Assembly: GCA_001936135.1 (NCBI GenBank) | Contig: CP012814.1 | Coordinates: forward strand, 1,364,001-1,428,000 | Source: Saccharomycopsis fibuligera x Saccharomycopsis cf. fibuligera | Taxonomy: Eukaryota; Ascomycota; Saccharomycetes; Ascoideales; Saccharomycopsidaceae | Reading direction: 5' to 3' | Length of the DNA stretch: 64,000 bases | Part shown: one piece after another, positions 50,891-58,641 of the stretch | Numbering within the stretch: the stretch's first letter is position 1 | Layout of the letters: the number at the start of each line of letters is the position of its first letter | The notes under the pieces: generated by a model | Told to the model about the DNA's origin: nothing | What the model saw: the letters and a program-made list of their open reading frames with translations, nothing else | Databases searched by the model: none | Program-made: the position numbers and the translations under genes

Positions 50891-52729
50891 ATGGACTGTC
50901 GACAATGTAAGAATCAATTAAATAAGGCCTATATCTATGTTGGCGATTACTTTTCAATCTTCCTGGGAAATTTGTGGAAATTTGTTCTGTCCGTTAAAGT
51001 ACCTGTCTCTCGTTTTCAGTTCCATCAAATAGCAAACCACTCGTTATATTTTTTTATTCATTACTGTTTTTTATTTTCATCTGCTAATACCAATTTTGTC
51101 AAATTTTTCAATTACTTCCCAGATATGCAGAACGATAGCTCCGACCAAATTAAGAAAATCTTTCATCATCTATGCCAGCTTCAAAATTATGATTTTCTTT
51201 TTTTCTACAAAGCCCCAGATGGCTCACAAGATGTACTCAATTCCAGCTCTTTGGCTGGGCTTGCCAATTCATTCAAAGAGAAATCATTACAAGCATTGCA
51301 AAGTTGCTGCGGTGCCGAGGTTAAACCCTCAACGCTGGAGCTTGCTCCCCATTTACAAAAACCGTTTTTAAGATGCATTGACTTATCTAACGAGGAACAC
51401 GTCTACGACCACTACTACAAAATTTTCACGGAAATCCAGCAACTCAGCTGTAAGCAAATTGCTAAGCATTGGATTAAAGAAGTTGAGCCATTCAAACAAT
51501 CTTCGTATCCGTACAAAAAAGGCAATGCTTCAAAGCCACAGTGGTGGCCAAGAGATGTGGTGCATAAAGAGCCTGATCATATCAAAAAAGAAGACAGAAT
51601 AAAATTGTTAATAACTTTGGTTAGAACACAATTTGAAAAGATATCCAAGGGCCGTAACAACTGCATTGATTTTGTCTACAAATCCGCTATATCATCAGGT
51701 AAAGCATCTTTACTCAATGAAGCTTATTATCTTGGACAGAAAGAGCAACTTTACAAATCCGGGATGATGGAAAACAAACTAGTTGAGGTTAGTGATTTTG
51801 ATGAGTACAAAAGAAATGTTACTGATAATGTTCTTCAAGTTGAACCGAAGTCAATACAGGAACAAAAAACTCCTGTGCGACACAGCTACACTGCAACTTC
51901 CGGTTCTGGTTATTTTTCTGCAGCAAAGAATAATTCTGTTGAAACTACACCAGCAAATACACCTGCAAAGATGGGTTCAAGGGAATACCCATTAACACCA
52001 CTAAGCATTGATAGCAAGCTTAGTACGCTAATGCCAAATAAATCCAAGAGACCTAAGCTTTATGAATCAGAAAATCAAGAATCCGGTGATATCAACTGCA
52101 TTTCGAATCAAGTTAGCTTCCAGCATTTGAATCATGGTGCGTTTAATTCACATTACAGTATTTACCCAACTAATTTAAAAAGCCCTAGAATTGTCGGTTC
52201 ACAAAGACGACTGGGCATTATTGAAGAATGTTTCACCGCTGCTGATGGTTCAAATTCAGCTTCGCTTCCAAGAAGTATGGTATACCCTAACCGATCACCA
52301 ACTTCAGCCAAGCAAAAGAGTAATGTTAACGTTAAATTCTTTAATAATAGAGAATCTGGTGTTGCTCCAGCCTCAGTTGATCATAAAAGGAACGAATCGA
52401 TTTCGTTATCATACATTGACAACTCTAATGGCGCAAACGCCATTTCCAAAATTGATGGAAGCGCTGGTATGTCTGACTATTTTTGGAACTCAAGTTTCTG
52501 GGGGTACGACGCACAGTTTCTGCAATGGGCTGATGCAATGTATGACAACGATTTTTTGGCGACTTTAGAATCTCTAGACAGTTCATTAAATTCTGCTAAC
52601 ATTATGAAGACAAATCTTGGATCTTGTGAGAATCGACCAAACCAAGAATATTCACACCTTTTGAAACGGAGCTTACTGAGTACGGATTTTGATATCTCTT
52701 CAATCTGTAAAAGAAATAAAAGTAGCTGA
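50891..52729 (+). CDS. YDR124W-like helical bundle protein (start uncertain)
   Basis: Up to 612 aa. The recognised part is the domain shared by yeast YDR124W and the Aspergillus hrmA-cluster proteins: LSCKQIAKHWIKEVEPFKQS, the next stretch YPYKKG..KPQWWPRDVVHK, then EPDHIKKEDRIKLLITLVR. Its biochemical role is not established. The rest is Ser/Asn-rich with an aromatic C-terminal stretch (DYFWNSSFWGYDAQFLQWAD). The start could be ATG 50891 or 51125. A frame-preserving intron is also possible at 50907-51122 (GTAAGA donor, CTAATA branch-like, CCCAG acceptor), which would remove a T-rich, hydrophobic segment and give MDCRQYMQNDSSDQI. Later gene order: a ferric reductase lies downstream. Confidence 0.85.
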   Translation: MDCRQCKNQLNKAYIYVGDYFSIFLGNLWKFVLSVKVPVSRFQFHQIANHSLYFFIHYCFLFSSANTNFVKFFNYFPDMQNDSSDQIKKIFHHLCQLQNYDFLFFYKAPDGSQDVLNSSSLAGLANSFKEKSLQALQSCCGAEVKPSTLELAPHLQKPFLRCIDLSNEEHVYDHYYKIFTEIQQLSCKQIAKHWIKEVEPFKQSSYPYKKGNASKPQWWPRDVVHKEPDHIKKEDRIKLLITLVRTQFEKISKGRNNCIDFVYKSAISSGKASLLNEAYYLGQKEQLYKSGMMENKLVEVSDFDEYKRNVTDNVLQVEPKSIQEQKTPVRHSYTATSGSGYFSAAKNNSVETTPANTPAKMGSREYPLTPLSIDSKLSTLMPNKSKRPKLYESENQESGDINCISNQVSFQHLNHGAFNSHYSIYPTNLKSPRIVGSQRRLGIIEECFTAADGSNSASLPRSMVYPNRSPTSAKQKSNVNVKFFNNRESGVAPASVDHKRNESISLSYIDNSNGANAISKIDGSAGMSDYFWNSSFWGYDAQFLQWADAMYDNDFLATLESLDSSLNSANIMKTNLGSCENRPNQEYSHLLKRSLLSTDFDISSICKRNKSS

Positions 52730-53139
52730 GCTACAAGCTTTTTGTACTATACTTTTTGTTACGTTGAATTTATTTCTGCATTTTGTTTTATTTTTGCCTC
52801 TAGCGTTTTATAGACATTAATATTTAACATTCTCTTTTACAGCATAGATTTAATCATTTTAATTCTCAACTATAAACTAATTTGCAATTTATTTTTCAAA
52901 CATCATTGTATTTGTTCTGTAGCAATAATAGGCAGCTTAAATCAGACCACTAATTTGCAAGCGGAATGCATATACCAGAGATGCATCCACTGAATATACA
53001 CAAAAGCATGTTTTCTTTTCAGCGCTTACTGCACCTTAACAAAACTCGGCGCCTTTTTTATAATGATAATAAAATATGTCTAAGAAATATGTGATTCAAT
53101 AGTCATAATCGTTATCTAAGAGGCATTAGAAGGGTGATA
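52730..53139. promoter_or_regulatory. Upstream region of the ferric reductase gene
   Basis: 410 bp, AT-rich. It contains TGCACC at 53030-53035, which matches the core of Aft-type iron-responsive sites. That is a short motif and could be chance. No other gene is seen. Confidence 0.35.
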
Positions 53140-55410
53140 ATGTTTATTATTCATGTGCTCTGCTTGCTGCTGTCACTCAAGACCTGTTACAGCTTAGGAA
53201 TAACTAACGTTAGTTCGATCGGAGCTGCTTGTGTCCATGTTGCAAATAATTTTACTCTATATTCATTCAATTGCAATAGCCTTGATTTAGATTACAGCTG
53301 CCGCTGTAGAGATCCATCATTCCTGGGAACCGTGCTTATTTGTATTGATGACAACTCAGATACTGCTGATACCGTTACCAACTCTTACCATTATTTGATG
53401 GATGTTTGTCAAGTACAGGGCAAAAAGAAGTATCTTTTTACTGATTTGGTATCCATATTTAGTAATGCAACAAAATATGCTATTAATTACACTGACATTG
53501 AAAACAGCTCACTTTTGACTCACCCAGTACTTCCCAACAGGGAGCTTTTTGGAATATCAATAGAATCAGTGAAGAGCTTGATAAAGCATAGAACAACTAG
53601 CACAGCATTTGGTGCTGCTTTACTATCGTATTGGGGCATAATTATAATTGTTGGCATGACAAATAATATGGGCGTTTGGTGTGTTCCATCGGTTAAAATG
53701 GGGTTGAATGGTAAGGTTTCAAAGTGGCTCAAGAGACACTTAATAAATCCTCAACTTTTCTCTCGAAATACCAACAAAAAGCGCAAGACGACTCTTGGAA
53801 AACTTGTTTCCGCTGTAGTTAGGACCTTCCCAACTAGACTTGAGTCCATTGTCATTGGCATTTATGCAATTTTGGCAATAATATTTTGCTGTGTTGATTA
53901 CCAATTCCAATATCCAAACACAATTTTTAAGTATAGAACTTGTGGAACACTTGTCTACATTGCTGACCGAACAGGCATTATTGCCATAAGCCAACTGCCA
54001 CTGCTTTTTTTATTTGCTGGAAGAAATAATTTTCTTGTTCCGATAACTGGTTGGACTTATCGAACGTTTAACATTTACCATAGGTGGATAGCAAGAGTTG
54101 TTTGGGTATTATTGCTTATTCACGCGGTTTGTTATGTTGCATTTAGCAAAAAGAATAATGACTACAAGAGTAGGTGGTCACTGGAAAAATGGAGATGGGC
54201 AAACACCGCATTAATCTGTAGTGGCATAATGATTTTTTTCTCCTTCCGGAGTATAAGAAAATTGATGTACGAAGTTTTCAAGTCATCACATCAAATAATG
54301 TCAATGCTATTTGTTATTGGATCTTGGAATCATTGCAAAACTCTTGGATGGATGGAGTTTCTTTACGCAACAGTAGCAATATGGGCATTTGACCACGCCG
54401 TGAGAGCTGGAAAAATATTTGTTTCAGGTGGAGTTGTATTTGCTACTTGCGAAGCTATTATGGAAGACGAAACGGCTCAGTACAAAGAGTTTGAAAAAGA
54501 ATTGCAGGTGAAAAATGGAAATGTAGACGAAAAGGAAAAGGAAGAGTCAACTATTATTGCTTTGAAAAGTACTACAGCAGTATGTCCGGTGCATTCAATT
54601 AGAGTCACCATAAGCCATTCTGGTTGGTGGAGAGATTATCCTGGGTGTTATGTGTTTTTATACTTTTTACGACCAACAGTTTTCTGGCAGTCACATCCAT
54701 TTACTTTAATAGAATCCTCAACAATTGAAACAGTTGATCAGTTAAACATCATCATTAGAGTTAAAGATGGTGCTACAAGACAATTGGCAGATTTTTTAAG
54801 CAAACAGGATAATCATATAGCTCAAATTCCGGTCTTGGTGGAAGGGCCATATGGTACACCAATCGCTTTCCGCAATTATCAAAACGCTATCTTTGTAGCG
54901 GCAGGGGTTGGCATAACGGTTGTATATACTCTAGCAATGGACTTAGCTAGGCAGTACAAGGCAGAGATTTTGCGCGGTGATTACGGTGTTGACGAGCATG
55001 CTATTAATGTTATTTGGGTAACACCAAAAATCAAAACTTTGGAGGTTTGTCTATCCGAGATTGAGTCTATGGCAGCTGCTTCGGAAATCAATTTTCAGGT
55101 TTACATCACTAAAGATAGTCTCGAGTCATTGAAAGAAAGCGGATCATTTCCTGAACTATCAAAACAAAAACAAGAAACGATAATGAAAATCGTAAGTAAT
55201 GAGATACCAGGGGTAGCAGTACATATTGGCCAAAGGCCTCAGGTTAAGAAGATGGTATTAAACCGAGTGGAGCATTTAGTAGGCAACACGGCGATTGTGG
55301 GATGTGGGCCAGACAGTTTGAATCGGGAGGTGCGTGCAGCAGCAGGAAAATGGATGGTACAAGAACAGAACAGCAGGGTAGACTACTTTGAAGAGGAGCT
55401 CTTGTGGTAA
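53140..55410 (+). CDS. Ferric reductase (FRE family flavocytochrome)
   Basis: 756-aa plasma- or vacuolar-membrane metalloreductase. The start is the ATG at 53140 (two codons after a GTG), followed by a signal peptide and an extracellular Cys-containing domain (about 20-140). The ferric reductase membrane domain has two His pairs with 14-residue spacing for two b-type haems: His314/His328 (HRWIARVVWVLLLIH) and His384/His398 (HQIMSMLFVIGSWNH). Cytosolic motifs are HPFT at 519-522 for FAD and GPYGTP (569 on) plus CGPDSLNREVR for NADPH. It reduces external Fe(III) or Cu(II) for uptake. Paralogue number within the FRE family cannot be told. CTG codons in the membrane segment (SQLPLLFLF) would read as Ser in a CTG-clade yeast. 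Confidence 0.95.
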   Translation: MFIIHVLCLLLSLKTCYSLGITNVSSIGAACVHVANNFTLYSFNCNSLDLDYSCRCRDPSFLGTVLICIDDNSDTADTVTNSYHYLMDVCQVQGKKKYLFTDLVSIFSNATKYAINYTDIENSSLLTHPVLPNRELFGISIESVKSLIKHRTTSTAFGAALLSYWGIIIIVGMTNNMGVWCVPSVKMGLNGKVSKWLKRHLINPQLFSRNTNKKRKTTLGKLVSAVVRTFPTRLESIVIGIYAILAIIFCCVDYQFQYPNTIFKYRTCGTLVYIADRTGIIAISQLPLLFLFAGRNNFLVPITGWTYRTFNIYHRWIARVVWVLLLIHAVCYVAFSKKNNDYKSRWSLEKWRWANTALICSGIMIFFSFRSIRKLMYEVFKSSHQIMSMLFVIGSWNHCKTLGWMEFLYATVAIWAFDHAVRAGKIFVSGGVVFATCEAIMEDETAQYKEFEKELQVKNGNVDEKEKEESTIIALKSTTAVCPVHSIRVTISHSGWWRDYPGCYVFLYFLRPTVFWQSHPFTLIESSTIETVDQLNIIIRVKDGATRQLADFLSKQDNHIAQIPVLVEGPYGTPIAFRNYQNAIFVAAGVGITVVYTLAMDLARQYKAEILRGDYGVDEHAINVIWVTPKIKTLEVCLSEIESMAAASEINFQVYITKDSLESLKESGSFPELSKQKQETIMKIVSNEIPGVAVHIGQRPQVKKMVLNRVEHLVGNTAIVGCGPDSLNREVRAAAGKWMVQEQNSRVDYFEEELLW

Positions 55411-55767
55411 AACGGATTTATATACAACATTGCTTGTTAGTACTTATACATATACAGATGCTCTATCAGAAGAGCATTTGGATCTCGTCCGTATGTTTGG
55501 TGTAGCTCTGTCTGAATAAAGTTTGTAAAGCGTAGCGGCTGCTTCTGATGTTGGGCGATAATGCGGGTTCCTGTATCAGCTGACCGCGGCTCAATTTCGA
55601 TTTTGATAGCGCGGCTGGGTTTCCGCAGGCCGCCGGGGAAAGTATTTAAGGCCAGACGGCTGCTGTGCTTATTGCCATCGAAGGTAAGAAGATTCTGTTT
55701 GTATATGTGTCGACACAACGCAAAGCTTATATACAAACCACACGCATATACTACATCATCAATCGCA
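55411..55767. promoter_or_regulatory. Upstream region of the short-chain dehydrogenase
   Basis: 357 bp between the reductase stop and the dehydrogenase start. A GC-rich stretch at 55560-55650 precedes an AT-rich leader. No gene is supportable. Confidence 0.4.
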
Positions 55768-56733
55768 ATGTCATTTGGGTCTAAAGCTGCTGAGCGTTTA
55801 TTCGGAAAAACAATTGTATGTTTTTGTTTGCTTGGTACCTGGAAGTGAGGAAAATGTATCCATGCGCAAAATGAGGATTTAAAAAATACTAATAGCCAAT
55901 TTATCTAGTTAATTACTGGTGCTTCTGCTGGTATTGGTGAAGCCACTGCTCTTGAGTATGCCGCAACTTCTAATGGTAACATAAAACTTATCTTGACTGC
56001 TAGAAGATTGAGCAAATTGCAAGAACTAAAAAAGAAATTGGAATCAGATTATCCAAATATCAAAGTGTTGCCAACAAAGTTGGATGTGTCTGATTTGGCA
56101 GAAATTGACCAATTTTTTAAAGACTTGCCTCAAGAATTTGCTGATATTGATATCCTCATAAACAATGCGTAAGTAATTTTTCTATACTTCTGTTTTTCTC
56201 GCTGGGCTATTTTACTAACACTCAATTATAGTGGCCTTGCCAAAGGAGTTGACAAAGTTGGTGACATCAAACAAGATGACATTAACGCCATGTTCGACAC
56301 CAACGTCAAAGGTAACATTGCTATTGTCCAACATGTTTTGCCCTTATTTAAAAAAAAGAACGCTGGTGACATTGTGCAATTGGGCTCCGTTGCTGGTCGT
56401 GAACCATACCCAGGTGGATCTATTTATTGCGCCACTAAACATGCCCTCAGAGCCTTCACCTCAGCTTTGAGAAAAGAATTAATTGACACCAAAATCAGGA
56501 TTATTGAAATCCAGCCAGGCAATGTTGAGACCGAGTTCTCCGATGTCAGATTCTACGGGGACAAGACCAAGGCTAAGAAAGTTTATGAAGGTACTGAGCC
56601 ATTGTATGCCGATGATATCGCTGAATTAATTGTGTTCTACACTACCAGAAAGCAAAACACCGTGGTTGCCGAGTCCTTGGTGTTTGCTACTAATCAAGCT
56701 TCTCCATTCCACCTTTACCGTGGCAGCAACTAA
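55768..56733 (+). CDS. NADP+-dependent short-chain dehydrogenase, YMR226C-like (three exons)
   Basis: Exons 55768-55815, 55909-56168 and 56232-56733 give 269 aa, matching the 267-aa S. cerevisiae YMR226C, which has no introns. The product starts [16 protein letters not shown] and continues [16 protein letters not shown]. The cofactor motif TGASAGIG is at residues 19-26, NNAG follows exon 2, and the catalytic YxxxK is Tyr168/Lys172 in [12 protein letters not shown]. Family members oxidise L-serine, L-allo-threonine and other 3-hydroxy acids with NADP+. The C-terminal ending FHLYRGSN is typical. Reading single open frames would give only the last third. Splice signals are canonical. Confidence 0.95.
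55816..55908 (+). other. Dehydrogenase intron 1
   Basis: 93-bp intron: donor GTATGT, branch TACTAATA, acceptor TCTAG. Phase 0, after codon 16. Confidence 0.93.
56169..56231 (+). other. Dehydrogenase intron 2
   Basis: 63-bp intron: donor GTAAGT, branch TACTAACA close to the acceptor TATAG. It splits the Ala codon of the NNAG motif. Confidence 0.93.
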
Positions 56734-57738
56734 GGGAGTATTCAATTTGTTGCATGATCTATTTGTTTTTGCTATGGTCATAGAGCTTTGATATACTTCT
56801 GTTTCCATTCGTGTTTTCATAACTGTAGTGTTTGTAGTTCAAGTTTGAGAACTTCTCCTCAAAAAGCATGATCCAAGTATTCTAGGGGTGCTTCATTAAT
56901 TTAACCAGTATCCCATAGCAGTCTATTTATATGCTGTTAGTATTTAAGAAGCGCGAAATGCGGCTAGAGTGATGCCACAGAGCGGTATTTCCCTTGGGAA
57001 GTAGCAGCCATTCTGTATGATTCTTTGCTGTTGTGACATTCAGTACAAAGTTTGTACAAAGTTTGGCACAGTTCCAGTCGTTTATCAAACGCCACTATCT
57101 CAAAAACTGTTTCAGCACCCCACAAACACAAAAACAAACACTCCAGGACAGGCAGTAACACACTCCAACAGAATTAGAGAATAGCAATATTTAGAGACAT
57201 TTTAGGAAAAACTAACCTCAATGAAAGACCCGCTTTTGTTTTATCAAGCAATTTTTGTATGTGCGTCTCCTCACCCATGAAGATCCCATGCATACTGCGA
57301 TGTGGATCTTCGCCAATTACTGGTAACTTACCATGCATTTGTGTTGACAGCCCACCTTGCTTTGTGTGAAGCTTAAATTACTAGTAATATGGCCATTATT
57401 GGAGAAAGGACTAATTTTAGTTAATTTTTTGCTTCTTTGAGTACCATGGGTACGCTAATTTCCATTTGCGTGAGCATTAAGGTATGCATGCACCCATCAT
57501 TGTCAGTGTGTCAGCCTATGAGATATAGACCTTATCAACAGCGAAGTGTGCTCATCATATAGCTTCAGTTTTTGAATATATATAAAAAAGCATAATTCTA
57601 GCTAATTTAATTTTTTTTTTTGTTTATCTGAATAATAAGATAAACCTAATAAAAAGCTGTTTTAGCATTACTGAAATCATTAGCTTTTAACTGCAATTCA
57701 TACATATCTCTAATCACAAAAGTTCAAAAACTTTCATA
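56734..57738. promoter_or_regulatory. Intergenic region upstream of the small secreted protein
   Basis: 1 kb without a supportable gene. The half nearest the next start has a strong TATATATAAA box at about 57577-57587 and an AT-rich leader of about 150 bp, which suggests a regulated, strongly expressed gene downstream. Confidence 0.5.
57577..57587 (+). promoter_or_regulatory. TATA box of the small secreted protein gene
   Basis: TATATATAAAA about 152-162 bp upstream of the ATG at 57739. Confidence 0.55.
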
Positions 57739-58134
57739 ATGCAACTTTCCAACAATATTCTTATTATGAGCGCAGCTTTGGCAGCCTCCTCCATGGCCTT
57801 GCCAATTGGCTCGACAACTAGCTTAACTGCTCCTACTATTGCTACCTCTGCTGTTGCCACTTCCACCTATGTAACTTCTGCCACCACCGACGGCAACAAG
57901 GCTGATACTACCGACTACGCTGCAGATGACGCCGACAGTGAAGCTGAAGCTACTGATTACCCATCAGATGAAGATATCCAAAGCGCCCTTCAAGACTGGA
58001 ATGCTACCATTTCAACCAATAACCAAACCTCTAACGGAACAATTGCTACTGATGGCGTTGCTGACAAGAGTATTGGAAGCTGGTTCAAAAAACATGGGAA
58101 AACCATTCTTAAATGGGTCGGTTATATTATTTAA
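57739..58134 (+). CDS. Small secreted protein with acidic pro-region and cationic amphipathic C-terminus
   Basis: 131-aa preproprotein-like product, not recognised as a known family. The signal peptide is residues 1-20 (ends SSMALP). A Thr/Ser/Ala-rich part follows, then an acidic stretch (DYAADDADSEAEATDYPSDE), three N-glycosylation sequons (NAT, NQT, NGT), and a final 21-residue segment beginning SIGSWFKKHGKT. On a helical wheel Ile, Trp, Phe and Val fall on one face and Lys on the other. An acidic pro-part with a cationic amphipathic end is the layout of membrane-active peptide precursors; candidalysin from Ece1 is the nearest fungal comparison by layout, not by sequence. There is no Kex2 KR site before the segment, only a Lys. 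Peptide release and activity are inferred. Confidence 0.85.
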   Translation: MQLSNNILIMSAALAASSMALPIGSTTSLTAPTIATSAVATSTYVTSATTDGNKADTTDYAADDADSEAEATDYPSDEDIQSALQDWNATISTNNQTSNGTIATDGVADKSIGSWFKKHGKTILKWVGYII

Positions 58135-58641
58135 GTTTAACAGTTCGGAGATGACAGTGGCGGACTCTAATTGCTGCTCTTATAACATTAAAACCTAGAT
58201 TTTTCCATTTATGCACCTCTATTTTTGTATACTACTTTATAGATTTTTCATTATACAACTATCTTCTGTACTGCTCAGTTTATAAGTCCAAAACGTAATA
58301 GTAAGACAGAAAAGAGTTCGTTTTTAGATAAACTGCATTTGCCATCCAACAACTGTGAATAAAAGGCTTAGACAAGCCAAATAAGAGATAAAAGTAACTT
58401 ATTTATTATGGCCACCAAAAAGGGCTCTCCAATTTATCAAATCATCATTGTAAAAAGCTATTAATAATCTATCAGCGTGTTTCATGTTGCATGTCTGTCC
58501 TCTCACGTGCCCTACTACACCTCAAAATTAAATTAAACTACAGACCTAATATCTTTACCAGGTGTTGATATCTGTTTTATTTCTTATCAGGATTAACCGC
58601 CAACGTTAAGCGCCAACGCTCAGTCCACGAACAGATACAAC
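58135..58641. other. Intergenic region
   Basis: 507 bp, AT-rich. Near the downstream gene it has TAACCGCCAACG and AAGCGCCAACGC (58594-58617), a short imperfect direct repeat about 30 bp before the next ATG. No other gene is seen. Confidence 0.4.

Noticed and set aside
56290-56733. Dehydrogenase as a 147-aa single-exon gene
   Set aside because: It would lack the cofactor-binding half; splicing of two canonical introns gives a full 269-aa enzyme.
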